Origin: Rana temporaria
Taxonomy: Eukaryota; Chordata; Amphibia; Anura; Ranidae
NCBI RefSeq assembly: GCF_905171775.1
Contig: NC_053489.1
Coordinates: 149,753,142 to 149,817,141, forward strand
DNA: 64,000 bases
Direction: 5' to 3'
A model generated the notes under the pieces. It was given only the letters and a program-made list of their open reading frames with translations, ran no database searches and was not told where the DNA came from. The translations under genes and the position numbers were made by a program. Shown piece after piece: positions 1 through 11,445 of this stretch. Within the stretch, counting starts at the first letter, position 1; the number at the start of each line of letters is the position of its first letter.

Positions 1-233
1 CACATCGAGTTCCTCGGCCAGTTCAGCCCTGAAGCCGCCGAGGACCTCGGCGGGCCGAGAGCTCCCATAGAACAACGAGGAAATAGAGAACATGTTCTCT
101 ATTTCCTCGCCGAGGTCCTCGTCGGCTTCCTCGGCCGAAAGTGTACACACGGCCGGGTTTCTCGGCAGAATTCAGCCAGAAACTCGGTCGGAAGCTGAAT
201 TCTGCCGAGGAAACTGGTCGTGTGTACGGGGCC
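1..233. mobile_element. GTACACAC-type MITE, right part (PIF/Harbinger-like)
   Basis: The right end GTGTGTACGGGGCC is followed by TCA, matching the 3-bp TSDs of sister copies in this window. The left end lies outside the window. The interior repeats the word CTCGGC/GCCGAG in both orientations and is centred on the palindrome AGAGAACATGTTCTCT near position 92, which also occurs in the 23.1-kb copy. The short open frames here are chance. Superfamily assignment rests on the GGCC-type tip and the 3-bp TAA/TCA TSD. Confidence 0.75.
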
Positions 234-237
234 TCAC

Positions 238-1549
238 TGTTTATGTGGCACTCTTCAAACATACACCAAACAGAGCATGTATATTTTTGGGTAGAAAGGG
301 ATCTCACTAGGGTCTAATCAATCCATTCATGACAAATGTAGGTACTGTGAGAAGCATATGCCATTCCATTGAGATCAGACCAGATACAGCAGATGACAAA
401 CAGAAATAAAATTAGAAACACATATATTATCATAAATTATTGAACACAGGACAGCAAAGAGCAAATGTGTGTCATTTGAAGCTTACTAATAATCTTATAC
501 TTTGTTTTCTAAACATATCTTCACAAATTCAGTGTACGTTACCATTTCCTCTGCAACTTCGGCTCTTCTATTTTTCCAAGTCAAAAAATCATTCTCTCCA
601 GGGGCAGCTTAAAGTATCTAGAGAAGGCTTTTATCTACACGAAACCTCTGTGTTCTTATGTTTGTAATTATTAAGGGCACTCTCAAGAAAGATGAAATAG
701 GACTGGCTTTTCAACTGTAGTGCTTAGTAATAACATTTAACAGGATTTACAAGCTTCAGTACCTAAGCCATGTATCTGATCTCATTGCTGTCCAACCTGT
801 AACAGATAATGGTGTCAGTTTTGAAGTGGTGCAGTTTTGCCCTTTACTCTTTTTATTTATATCCTATATAATTTAACCCCATGATATACATTTATATTTA
901 TGGGACTACTGTATGCACACATGTAGTCATGCTCCTCTGGCCAGTCCTGTTTCCTTTTTGTTTATATTTGTAATGGAATTGTACATTCCAAGTGTAGCAC
1001 CACCCTTGCAAAAGCCGCTATAACTTAACCAGTTCTTTCATAGGATTAGTGCAGAGGCAGCCAGGCACACAACAATTTACTATGGCACAGTAATCAGTCT
1101 AAGGGATGTGTTTTTAGGAATTTTATTGCTGAAAATCTTGGATGGAGTTTAGGGTGATATGGAATACTCCAGATTTACTGAATATTTTCAGGAGGACACT
1201 CTACGTTACTAAGCTTTCTTGAATAATCTCTATGCCAGAGCAAATATAGATGTCAGAAACAAGGCCCTTTTTAGAAGATATCCAAAACAGAACTACCACT
1301 GGCACTACCACCCCAAAGAAACAGCACAGTCACTAGGACCCTAAACTAAGGTCAGTGCTCACAATGTCACAGGATCACTGGGCGCCTCCTTCCAGTATCC
1401 ACCAGACATTGTTCAGTGAGAGAGAGAATAATGCTCACAAAGCCAAAAGACAGTCAGACCCCTTCCAACCTCCACCGGGCACTCTCCAGTGAGCTCTCCA
1501 GACCAGGTCCCTTAGGTGAAATTCTCTTAATTAGCATCATATACAGTAG
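238..1549. other. AT-rich stretch without a recognisable gene
   Basis: I see no coding region, structured RNA or complete element here. It is ordinary AT-rich sequence with no long open frame that looks protein-like. Confidence 0.5.
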
Positions 1550-1790
1550 GTGACCGCGGCCGTTTTTTTATTTAAAATTTGGCGTGGAGTTCCCCCTCAT
1601 GGTTCATACCAAACACGGCGTCTAGAATTGGCAGGAATCCAAGTTGGATCCCCGTCGCTTCTATGTCGCGCTCGCTGGAATGTGCTTTTCCTATTCCAGC
1701 GAGTGCGAGATGTCGGCACCCTGTTGCCGAGAACCAGCGCGATGCCGTCGTGCTAGAAACACATTCTCGCAGACAGGTACTGTAAGAATT
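1550..1790. mobile_element. Relic related to the 58-60.7-kb palindromic element
   Basis: The order of short blocks (GTGGAGTTCCCCCT, then CATACCAAACACGGCGTC, then GGAATGTGCTTTT) parallels the right flank of the large palindromic element at 60.3-60.4 kb. No termini or TSD are visible, so this is a fragment. It also holds a small hairpin around GCTGGAAT/ATTCCAGC. CpG density is higher than in the flanks, as in the sister element. Confidence 0.55.
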
Positions 1791-2624
1791 TTAAAAGTAC
1801 CCCCCCCCCCCAGGTATGTCACAGCTGGGACCATGAGCAGAAAACTCCTGGTGTGTGTTTGGAATTCCTCCAGTAGGACAAGAACCTTGCTGCTCCAAGC
1901 CTCACACTATTTATGTGCCACCTACTGGGCACACCTCCCCAGAGATTGACTGAAGCAAAATAAATATTCAGGTTGCCCATTTGTCTTGCCCTCCTATGTC
2001 CCTGGAGCCTCCAGAGAGCAGGGGGGAGCAATCAAACCTGCAGCCTGACCAGGAGCAGAAAAAATTAAATTTGCCTAGCAACCAAACTGGAAGGGTGCTA
2101 CACAAGTAACATTATTAAAATGTTTTTAATGGTGTGTGGACATTATTACTGAGAGTGTAGCAGTGAGTAGTGGATAGGGGCTGCTTTATTATTTATTGAA
2201 CCTACCTGAAATAAACCACTGAATAAAAACAAGCACATAACCAAGTATAGAGGATGATACCTACACAATATCTGCAAAGAATACATTCAGTATCAAAGAT
2301 GCCTACTGGGTGCTTTGCAGAGCAGATTTCCTCCTTGAATAATTTTAATATGTCTCATTATTAACTTGAGCCTCTGCCGCTAAAATTATGTGTAGCTTTG
2401 AAAATAGAGAACAGGACAGCAGGTCTCTTGTAGAAAATAGTTTTATGATACTTTAATCGTTTATAGTTAAAACAGAACTAAACTCCTCAATATACTCAAC
2501 TCCACCTTCCAGTGATGCAATGGTTTTATCCCTCACCAACCAGTCATCTTTCCCACAGGTGCCAGGTTTTTGACCTCCTGACTGGCCAGCGAGGGATGAT
2601 ATCATTTCACGCATGCTCATGAAA
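1791..2624. other. Unassigned sequence with a poly-C tract
   Basis: A run of about 12 C near 1801-1812 is followed by moderately GC-rich, then AT-rich sequence. Short open frames are present but none resembles a known protein. Confidence 0.4.
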
Positions 2625-2880
2625 GTTATTATTATACAGGATTTATATAGCGCCAACAGTTTGCGCAGAGCTTTTAAACATGAGAGCAGATAGTACAGTT
2701 ACAATACAATACAGGAGGAATTAGAGGGCCCTGTTCGTTAGAGCTTATAATCTAGGAGTTAGTCATTCCTACACAGTGTAAATTCAATAGGGAACTATAA
2801 GCTGGTAGGTGAGTGTGCATTATTGTAGAAGAGACATAGCATGTGTCTTCTGCAATAAAGAGCTGGCTGCTTTCACTTTT
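2625..2880. repeat. Interspersed amphibian repeat (ATTTATATAGCGCC type)
   Basis: The blocks GGATTTATATAGCGCC, GTTTGCGCAGAGCTTT and GAGGGCCCTGTTCGTTAGAG match a dispersed repeat I recognise as common in frog genomes. Class is uncertain. Boundaries are approximate. Confidence 0.5.
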
Positions 2881-2909
2881 CTAAAAGTTAGGTTAAGTTC
2901 TGCTTTAAA

Positions 2910-3602
2910 GTTTTTATCCCTTTTCCGTCCACGCTATAGATGAATGATAGCTACAGATCGGACCTACATTGCCGTTAGGCCGTCAATAGACATCCTACCT
3001 TTCGCACACTCCTTGCGTGTTCCTCATAGGGGCTTGCTCTGTGATCACCGAGTCAATGAGACTCCGGTAATCACAGATCGGAGTAAGGGGCCGATCCCAG
3101 CCCCTTACCACGTGATCAGCTGTCAGCCAATGACAGCTGATTACGTGATGTAAACAGAAGATCACTGGCTTCTGTGAAAGGGACATCGGTCCCAAAGAGG
3201 AGTAGGCGCAGCCACCTCACCTGTGCCTGACAGTGCTGCCTGACAGTGCCACCTGCCAGTGCCCACCAGTGCAGATCAGTGCCACCTGTCAGTGCCCACC
3301 AGTGCATATCAGCGCCACCAATCAGTGACACCTATTAATGCCCACCATCACTACCTATCAATGCTTACCAGTGGTGCCTATCAGTGCCTCATCAGTGCCA
3401 ACTAGCAGTGCTGCCTATCAGTCTCACCTACCAGTGCCCATCATTGTCCATCAGTGCCACCCATCAGTGCCACCTCTCAGTGCCATCTCATCAGTGCCCA
3501 CCAATGCCACCTATCAGTGTTGCCTTATCAGTGCCCACCAGTGCTGAAAGCTGAAAATTGGTCTGGGCAGGAAGGGGGTTTAAGTGCCCAGTAAGAAAGT
3601 GG
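2910..3602 (-). mobile_element. Deleted TTAA-type element, same family as 49.77-50.99 kb
   Basis: Read on the minus strand it ends with the tip CCACTT, then GGGCACTT, and GCTTTCAGCAC further in, as in the 49.77-kb copy. Internal blocks such as CACGTGATCAGCTGTCAGCC form hairpins. The interior carries the same CAGTGCC-type minisatellite. The middle of the family sequence is missing, so this is an internally deleted, non-coding copy. The flanking TTAA is decayed (TTAT on the right). Confidence 0.6.
3225..3545. repeat. Degenerate minisatellite, CAGTGCCACC/CAGTGCCCACC units
   Basis: Tandem units of roughly 10-20 bp built on CAGTGCC, CACC and ATCAGTGCC run for about 320 bp inside the TTAA-type element. 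The 50.04-50.49-kb array is the same minisatellite in the opposite orientation. Confidence 0.85.
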
Positions 3603-3737
3603 TTATTGTGTGTAGCAAGTGTTTCTATATTGTCTAAATATAAGCGGTGTGCATATTTTTACTTTTGTCCTTTGTGCATTTCTGTAATCCAGTATGAAAC
3701 AACTCTTGCATGAGTTTCCAACCAATAATGAAGCGAT

Positions 3738-4440
3738 AAAAGACAAGTGCATTCGTTTTCGTCCGAATGCATTTTCGTCCAAATTTCGGGGATTTTTGCA
3801 TTCGTTTTAACAAACGATAACGAATGTCAGAATCCGAAATCCGAAAATATCCGACATAAAAAATTATTTATTTTCGTTCCGTTGCGACAACAGCTCAATA
3901 TAAGGTAGATAGAAAATTCGACATGACGGTGACAATAGTGATCTGTGTCTATTGAACCTGCGGTTGAATGTACCTAACCCAACTCTATTAGTCCAAGATT
4001 ATTCGACTTAGAGAGAAAAGACTTGACATAAAGATTCAATGAAGCAGTCGCCGCAAGCGGACATTTATGGTTAAATGCTCCACCCATAGGCTATAGAAGA
4101 ATTCTAATGTTGGTTGACTAGTAATAATGATTAATAAATGTAATTATTATTATTCATACAACATTAGAATTCTACTATAGCGTGTGGGCGGAACATTCAA
4201 CCGGAAATGTACGATTGCGGCGTCGTACAGTTTAGCTGCTTTGTCAAATCTTCTTAGAATATTTGACAGACACCATAAGCCTTCAATTGACAGATTCGAC
4301 CTTAATTCGGATTTTCGGACAAATGCTTTTTTTAACGAAACAAAATAAATAAAAAAGAATTTCGGGAGTAACTAAATACATTTATTTTTCAGATGAAAAC
4401 TAAATTCCGAAGCAAAATATTCCAGTGTGCACATGTTTAA
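3738..4440. mobile_element. AT-rich hairpin MITE (ATTCGTTTTCGTCCG type)
   Basis: Near the left end are repeats of CATTCGTTTTCGTCC, and near the right end the inverted-like CGGATTTTCGGACAAATG. The centre holds an inverted repeat with arms around 4076-4115 and 4159-4205, including AGAATTCTAATGTTG and its exact complement. Superfamily and exact ends are not clear. Confidence 0.55.
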
Positions 4441-4726
4441 GTGATGGTATGGGCCTCATGAATGAAAAGTATGCTAGCAAGTACATTTTATGTTGTCCAT
4501 AGCAACCATTCAGAATTGTTGTTTCATTATAAAAACTGAACTGTAGGAATGACAGTAGATATTTGGTTGGTTGCTTTGTTACATCATGGGATATTATCAT
4601 ACTATCCATACTATTTATACATTATGGGGTTAAGAGGGGATTAAAGTATATGTAAACCCTCGCCTTGTAAAACAACCCATTCAGTTTAAAATAGAAATTA
4701 AAGGCGAAACGTGTGTGCACATATAA

Positions 4727-5204
4727 GGCCCCGTACACACGAGAGGATTACCTGCTTGAAACGGTCCCCCGGACCGTTCCCGCGGATAAATCCTCTGGCG
4801 GATTTTGATCTGATGGTTGTACTAACCATCAGATCGAAATCCGCGCGGAATCCATCCGCGGTGACGTGGCCGCGCCGTCGCCGCAATGATAATGCGGCGA
4901 CGTGCGCGACGCTGGAAGGTAAAGACTTCCACGCATGCGTCGAATCATTACGACGCATGCGAGGGAGGGGATCGGACGGATTGATCCGGTGAGTCTGTAC
5001 AGACCACCGGATCAATCCGCTGGACAGGATTCCAGCGGATAGATTTCTTAGCATGCTAAGAAATTTTTATCCGCTGGAAATCCATCGGCCCGAAAAATAT
5101 CTGCGGATAAATATCCGCTGGGCCGTACACACCACGGGATCTATCCGCTGGAACTGATCTGCGTATAAATACCAGCGGATAGATCCTCTTGTGTGTATGG
5201 GGTC
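4727..5204. mobile_element. GTACACAC-type MITE with TAA TSD (PIF/Harbinger-like)
   Basis: Ends are GGCCCCGTACACACGAGAGG and CCTCTTGTGTGTATGGGGTC, flanked by TAA at 4724-4726 and 5205-5207. The interior is a series of hairpins built on the word GCGGAT/ATCCGC, with CpG-rich centres. An internal GGGCCGTACACACCAC near 5127 resembles a second terminus and suggests a composite origin. Confidence 0.8.
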
Positions 5205-5207
5205 TAA

Positions 5208-5948
5208 AAGAAGTGTGACCACATACCCTCTGTTCTCAGTTGCATAAGGTACTCAGAGATCTAGTGGAAGAGAAACAGCAGCACACTTAACTTCTCAGTG
5301 AATGGCAGTGCAGTGGGCATGTCAGTACAAGGCTAATCATTAGAGAAGAGCAGGTTGAGTTTCCAGCACAGACAGTAAACTGACCACACTGTGCTCTCAT
5401 GCCTAGTGTGGTCATTTTTAATAGGAAAGGCGACAGACTGACAGTAACACCAGGGATTTTACACAAAGGAAACCATGCAAAGAAAATCGTTTTTTTTTTT
5501 TTCCATACAAGTACATGGTACAGCAGGCACAAACAGTATCAGTATCAGGAATATTAAATGTTGGGGTAACATATTATTTAAAGGCTGTGCCTAGAACTTG
5601 CATTTTTACAAATCCATACTTTTTCTTTAATAATTTCCCTGTGTTTAAATCCCTGTCTAACTTTAGTCATTCCAGGAATTTTTGATTTTGTGCGGCTGAG
5701 ACCCAGTTGTCCATTGACTATGAACAGAAGTGCTTAGAACTAGCAGCTACAACAAATCATGAGTACTGAAAATTAATCTGTGCATAGATCATTTTAAATG
5801 TCTTAAATAAGATATCATCAAAGCTGCCAAGTAATCCCAAATCATGTGAAAGATTTAGGTCAGACTGGTAGCTTTTTAGAAATAAATTCATCAACTTAAA
5901 AGAATCTAGTTAAATATCATAGACAGCCTGCAGCTAAATGCGGGACTT
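5208..5948. other. AT-rich stretch, no gene seen
   Basis: A poly-T tract lies near 5490. I see no feature I can name. Confidence 0.45.
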
Positions 5949-6506
5949 AAGTTCCTCTAGTTGTTCTGTGAAAATAAGTCTCAAATTTGTGTTTAAATAT
6001 ATCAAAACATCAATTACTCTTAAACAGGAATATAGAGTCCAAAAAGATAATACTTAAAGGGGTTGTAAAGGTTTTTTATTTTTTAAATAGGTTCCTTTAA
6101 GCTAGTGCATTGTTGGTTCACTAACCTTTTCTTTCAAATTCCCTTCTAAATTTTTTTTGTTCTTTGTCTGAATTTCTCACTTCCTGTTTCTCCTCAGTAA
6201 GCTTGCCCCCTGTTCTGGCTGGGGGTTAGTCAGCCAGAACAGCTTACTGAGGAGGAACAGGAAGTGAGAAATTCAGACAAAGAAAAAAACATTTAGAAGG
6301 GAATTTGAAAGAAAAGGTAAGCGAACCACTAATACACTAGATTAAAGGAACCTATTTAAAAAATAAAAAACCTTTACAACCCCTTTAAGTATTATCTTTT
6401 TGGAATCTATATTCCTGTTTAAGAGTAATTGATGTTTTGATATATTTAAACACAATTTTGAAAAATATTTTTACAGAACTACAGGAACTTTAGCTTTACA
6501 ACCCCT
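5949..6506. repeat. Long fold-back with a TTAA element at its centre
   Basis: Sequence 5949-6053 is repeated in inverted orientation at 6389-6495 with a few mismatches and small indels. The TTAA element 6058-6384, itself palindromic, lies between. The whole unit folds into one hairpin with arms of about 270 bp. A second TTAA-family right end (CTTTACAACCCC then TTAA) closes the unit at 6507-6510, so the outer part may itself be a TTAA element that lost its left tip. Confidence 0.75.
6058..6384. mobile_element. Palindromic TTAA-flanked MITE
   Basis: Flanked by TTAA (6054-6057 and 6385-6388), with inverted ends AGGGGTTGTAAAGGTTTTTT and AAAACCTTTACAACCCCT. The arms stay complementary to a centre near 6220. 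TTAA duplication fits piggyBac or Kolobok transposases. It is non-coding. Confidence 0.85.
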
Positions 6507-7005
6507 TTAAAGTATATCTAAAGCCATGTTAGAAGAGGTCTTCTTTTAGACAGTTGTGACAGGAAAAAGTGCCACAGGAAAAGTGGAAGATTTCTCAAAT
6601 TCAGACTTTATCTTTAAACTTTTCCTTTATTTATTCTTTAAAACGTTGCTTACAAAAATCAGCAGTATTTGTTGACTTGTACAGTATTTAACTATATAAA
6701 GGCATTGAAGCTTAGAATATATTGAACTGGAAAAGATTACCTCATGTAGGTTGGCATGTAGTTGCCATCATCCCTTAATCAAAAACTGAAAAACCTCAAA
6801 GGGGGTGGGATTTTTAAGGCAACAAATATTCAACTCAAAAATTCATAAAAAATGATTATAAATGTATTACATATTATAAATAGAAAATACCAAAAATAAG
6901 CAATAAGACATAAACATGTGTAAAAAAGATTATATGACACAATGATACTGTCCGTCAAATAATGCCCGTCACCAGAGGGCTGATCGCGCATAATACGGAA
7001 GATCC

Positions 7006-7038
7006 AACGCGTTTCGAATGTCTAGCATTCTTCTTCAA
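7006..7038 (-). ncRNA. Hammerhead-ribozyme motif, left arm copy (core mutated)
   Basis: On the minus strand the order is TTGAAGA, A, stem II GAATG-loop-CATTC, GAAA, then CGCGTT. Stem II is a perfect 5 bp. The first core base is T rather than the required C of CUGANGA, so this copy should be inactive by canonical rules. Confidence 0.65.
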
Positions 7039-7822
7039 GGTGATTTACAGTATCAAAATCTAAAATAGAAAATGCAAATAAATATGTATACAAATATTCC
7101 AGAAAAATATCCACCATAAACCCACATCCCCAGATGTAGATATAATGATGACTCACTTTTCCTCAAAAAGTGAGTCATCCTGAATCCTCCTGTAGATGGA
7201 GGGGGAATGACACCTCCATCTACGGGAGGATTCAGGAGTCTTTTAGAGGTCACCCAATAGGTGTTCCCTCTATCTTTAACAACATTTTCCATTCCTGTTT
7301 TACTTTGTACTTTTATTCCAACTTGGGCCCAAAGGTCTGGTTTTAAGGAGATCTTGCTTTGTTACTTTTCCCTTTTTGTTTGGATTCCCTCCATCATTAT
7401 ATGGTGAGTTTCTCATGTTTGGATATTGATTTGAGAGTTTTTTGCTTTTGTCCTTTGGTGGTTTAATTACATCCATTAATCCTCGTTTTTTGGAACCATT
7501 TATCCCCTTTTCTCTCCCATTATAGTTGATAGGATGAGGGAATTTTAGACGCCACTTTGTGGAATTTTTCTATTCTGCCCCCCTATGGGCTATAGGGATG
7601 GGAAGCTACTGAGTACGTGGTGCAAACAGTGAATACCTCCATTCTGGAGTACTGTGAGGGGCACACCCTGAGATATTGGGTACATGAATGTTTTTTGAGG
7701 AAAAGTGAGTCATCATTATATCTACATCTGGGGATGTGGGTTTATGGTGGATATTTTTCTGGAATATTTGTATACATATTTATTTGCATTTTCTATTTTA
7801 GATTTTGACACTGTAAATCACC

Positions 7823-7855
7823 CTGAAGAAGAATGCTAGACATTCGAAACGCGTT
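7823..7855 (+). ncRNA. Hammerhead-ribozyme motif, right arm copy (core intact)
   Basis: CTGAAGA fits the CUGANGA core. It is followed by A, stem II GAATG (7831-7835), loop CTAGA, CATTC (7841-7845) and GAAA. ACGCGT (7849-7854) is self-complementary and can form stem III between two copies, leaving T at 7855 as the H17 cleavage base. Stem I looks short (CC/GG). This matches the small dimer-acting hammerheads known from Penelope-like elements. Confidence 0.75.
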
Positions 7856-8379
7856 GGCTCATCCGTCTTATGCGCCATCAGCCCTCTGGTTACAGGCATT
7901 ATTTGACAGACAGTATCATTGTGTCATATAATCTTTTTTACACATGATTATGTCTTATTGTTTATATTTGGTATTTATAATATGTAATAAATGTATAATC
8001 ATTTTTTATGAATTTTTGAGTTGAATATTTGTTGCCTTAAAAATCCCACCCCCTTTGAGGTTTTTCAGTTGTAGAATATATTGAACTAAAAAAAAAATAA
8101 CATTTATTTATAAGTATATTTTATTTTGAAATGACCAATAGTTCATCTGTTTCTGGAGTTTAATGGGCATCTTTGCCTAAAAGTTCATTCATGGATTAAC
8201 GGATACTTTATTTTATCGGAGCTGACTGGCTCAAATCCTGAGAAACAAACTTATATAAGAATTTGAACATTGCTGGTCTATTTTTCATATTAACCAGAGG
8301 GTCTTATTTTCTACCTTTTGTTAGGCTAGGTTCACATTAATGCAACCTGCATTCTGCATTTATCCAGCCCATTCGTTTT

Positions 8380-8555
8380 TCACTGTCAATAGGTTTTTAT
8401 TAAAGTTTACCAAAGTACAGTTATTACAAAGTACAAGTAATAATATAAAGAAGCAGGCAAATGTGACCAATGCTCAATTACATATCCGAGATATAGCCAC
8501 TGATAACATTGAGTCAGATTTAAACTTATTAAGAGTCAATAAGGTATGCAGGGCA
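8380..8555 (-). repeat. Possible LINE 3'-end fragment
   Basis: The phrase TTTTTATTAAAGTTTACC at the left would be the reverse complement of a LINE 3' tail. No coding similarity supports it, so confidence is low. Confidence 0.3.
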
Positions 8556-8930
8556 TTAAAGTGGAACTATAGTCTGAAAGTTAAGTTTTTATAGATCACC
8601 TAATGTTGGCCCCTTTTGCAGACAAAGCTATGAAAAATATAAAAAAATGAGTGCCTATACTGTCTAAAATCCAGTAATGCATGGTCTCATCTTTTTATGA
8701 AAAGCTTCCGCTGTCTCTATTCTTGACACTATGCCAAAAATCTAGAGGCTTATATACAAACAGCCTAAAGATTTACTGCTGCTCAGGGACTCTGAGCTTC
8801 AGCAAAATGCCAGCCTCCAGCAAGAAAAAAAAGGAGCAATACTGGAGGCAATTTAGAGCACACACGAATTTTGGTAACATATTAATGTGGCATAGATATT
8901 ATGTTGCTAAAGAACATCATTTTTTATAAA
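8556..8930. mobile_element. Truncated TTAA-type element, left end only
   Basis: TTAAAGTGGAACTATAGTC resembles the left tip of the frog TTAA-type elements seen elsewhere here. No matching right end is visible before the hAT-like element at 8942. Confidence 0.4.
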
Positions 8931-8941
8931 ATTGTCAAGAG

Positions 8942-9730
8942 CATGGGGGTAGCATAAGGGGTTTCAGGGGTCACCATCGCAACCTCGCCCCTATCTCCAG
9001 GGGGCCCCTGCAACCTCCCTGTAATGTTATCATGTCCCCACAGCCACGCTCCAGTACTGGGCTTCTTCTTTGCCTTCCACAGTCCACACCCCTCCGTTCT
9101 CATTGGCTGGGGAGAAGCTGTGAGCCATTTCCTCAATGGAGTGGAGCACAAAGTGAGAACAGCCCAGGATGGGTAAGTGTCTGTGCTGTGTGCTGGCAAC
9201 ATGGAATGGTAACCGATCTCAGCAAGGCAAGAGGAGGAGAGTGCCATCCTGTTGCCACAATGGGACCAATGTCACTGTAAAGGTAAGACACTGCTCAGTG
9301 TCTCCTAGTTACCAGCTGGGATTCTCTGTATCCCCCCACCCGTGGATGTTCGCTTACCCCACTTCCCTGACAACTGGGGAAAAGACACACACCTCCGAGA
9401 GGTGACCCTCCCCCAACACCTGACAACACTGACATAGAAACCTTCAGAAATTGCTAAAAAAATCCCTTAACACCTCCTCGGCGTGCCCTTGAAGGGCTGC
9501 AGGCTCCAAATTTTGTGTCACATGGCTTTGCCCTCCTAGATATGATTCTCCAGCGATAATTTCTGTCCTCTGATGTAAAGAGAAACTCTGGGAAGTCAAA
9601 ACTCTTAAGACACTTTGAGTATCTTGGCGTGCAGTGGATGTATCTGCACACACTGTGGAAGTTGTGGGTGGTAGTGGGGGGGGAGGTAAACTTTTGCATC
9701 GGGGCCCACAAGCTTCAAGCTACGCCTCTG
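8942..9730. mobile_element. hAT-like non-autonomous element
   Basis: The tips CATGGGGGTAGC and GCTACGCCTCTG are imperfect inverted repeats. They are flanked by GTCAAGAG (8934-8941) and GTCATGAG (9731-9738), an 8-bp TSD with one mismatch. The 8-bp TSD and CANNGG tip indicate hAT. The 789-bp interior has no transposase-like frame; the open frames near 9.0-9.7 kb are chance. Confidence 0.75.
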
Positions 9731-9987
9731 GTCATGAGTTAAGTTTGACTAGTTTAGTACTGCAAGGATGATCCATGGCTGCCTGAAAAGGACTAAGGTG
9801 GCTGATAAAACACTGACCATGATGTGTTGCTAGATCAAGTCCATCGGTTTAGTCTACTTCAAAGAAATAATCCGGAGAAGAAGTAAAAGAGTTTCCCCGT
9901 CAGGCAGGTGAAAGGAGGTATCAAAAGAGGATATATAAAGGAGGGAAAAGGGAGGACATCCAAGGGCATTGAAGACACCCAGACAAG

Positions 9988-10691
9988 GGGCCAGATCCAC
10001 GTAGCCCGGGCGCAACTTAACTTTCCCGATTTAAGTTACACCGCCACAATTTTACCAAGTTAGTGCCCGATCCACAAAGCACTTACCTGGAAATTTGCAG
10101 CGGTGTAACTTAAATCCGTCCGGCGCAAGGCGGGCCCAATCGAATGGGGCGAGTCCCATTTAAATTAGGCGCGCTCCCGCGCCGGACAGACTGCGCATGC
10201 TCCGTCGGGTAAATTACCCGACGTGCATTGCGCTAACTGACGTCGCACCAACGTCATTTGCTTAGACGTTAACGTAAATGGTGTCCAGCGCCATTCACGG
10301 ACGTCTTACGCAAACGACGTTGATGTTTAAATTTTGACGCGGGAACGACGGCCATACTTAACATGACTTAAGAGAACTAGGGCTCAGCTAGTTTTACGCG
10401 GCGTAACCCGACGGAAACTACGTAAATTTAGATCGACGGGCCTTTTCGGGACGTTCGGGGATCGCCGCAAGTCTTCATTTGCATATTCTACGCCGGCCGC
10501 AATTGCCTCGCCACCTAGCGGCCGGCCTAGAATTGCATCCTTAAGATCCGACAGTGTAATTCAATTAGACCTGTCGGATCTTAGGGCTAGCTATGCGTAA
10601 CTGATTCTATGAATCAGTCGCATAGTTAGAAACAGAGATACGACGGCGTATCAGTAGATACGCCTTCGTATCTCGTTTGTGGATCTGGCCC
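9988..10691. mobile_element. GGGCCAGATCCAC MITE, 3-bp TSD
   Basis: Inverted tips GGGCCAGATCCAC and GTGGATCTGGCCC are flanked by AAG on both sides (9985-9987, 10692-10694). The interior is CpG-rich with several hairpins, including a GATACGCC/GGCGTATC module shared with the 57.2-kb element and an AGTGTAATTCAATTA module shared with 60.57 kb. Non-coding. Superfamily uncertain: the 3-bp TSD suits PIF/Harbinger, but the targets are not TWA. Confidence 0.85.
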
Positions 10692-10819
10692 AAGGAGCCT
10701 AAATTCAGCGCCTAAAAGGATAAATAGCTTTCTCTGGGCATGGGCTTTCTGTGGGTATATTGTATCCAAGGGGTCTAAGTTGCAAGGAGGTTCTTATGTG
10801 TATCTAAAAGAATGCTGTA

Positions 10820-11160
10820 AGTTTTTAGTTGGTAAGGAAACTGTTGACATGGCAATGTACTCCCTTGAATAGTTTCTTCCAAGCTTTTGCTATGGGCTGT
10901 TTGGTTACTAGTAGAACATACGTTGCACGTTTAATTTGAGGGTTTGTTAAGTCCTGGAGGTTTGAGGTGAAACAGAACATAGCAGGGATCAGTCCATTCA
11001 TTTGAATAAGTTGCCCTACCTGCAGAAATACGGGGAAAGAATTCTCCAATCCTTTATTTTTTAATTGTGCCATACCAAGCCACATGGTGCTGCGGAACCA
11101 TGCGGCTTGGCAACCGCAAAAAATGTGCCATGTTTGCTAATAAGTTGGGGTGCCATTTAC
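10820..11160 (-). pseudogene. L1-like ORF2 C-terminal relic
   Basis: The minus-strand frame 10825-11085 contains IKRATYVLLVTKQPIAKAWK, which resembles the 'AAK-LIA--W' segment near the C-terminus of L1-like ORF2 proteins. No reverse transcriptase or poly-A tail is attached. Other explanations are possible; this is a pattern match by eye. Confidence 0.4.
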
Positions 11161-11445
11161 AATTAATGACACCATTGGGTGTAAAGAGTGAGTTTGCCTG
11201 TGGGTTATGATTGCACACAAGTTTGCATGCGTTCCTGGAATTCTGTAATATGAATCTAGCTTTACTACCTATACAAGCTTTGTGTTATGTTCTGTACTTT
11301 AAAATATTTCTCATCTATTGCTGTTTTACCATTGTGATAAATCAATAATATATGCATAAAAAACTGTATCCAGACTTTTCCTCACTAACTGCTTCTTATC
11401 TCAGACTGCTATGAGTTGCACTGTGTCTGACTTACTAAGACTTAA

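Larger units (their letters stand above)
6729..8071. mobile_element. Penelope-like insertion with inverted arms
   Basis: A 16-bp direct repeat, TAGAATATATTGAACT, brackets the unit (6713-6728 and 8072-8087), marking a 1,343-bp insertion. Inside, 6783-7165 and about 7690-8070 are near-identical inverted copies, each carrying a hammerhead-like motif with the ACGCGT box. The about 520-bp middle includes a small hairpin (7179-7238) and no intact reverse transcriptase. Long variable TSDs, hammerheads and inverted terminal segments fit Penelope-like elements; the class call is inference. Confidence 0.7.

Noticed and set aside
3225..3545. CRISPR-like regular repeats
   Set aside because: Units are contiguous and degenerate without unique spacers, in a eukaryotic transposon; a minisatellite.
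4703..4718. GGCGAAACGTGTG resembling a hammerhead second core box
   Set aside because: No CUGANGA box or stem II upstream; chance match.
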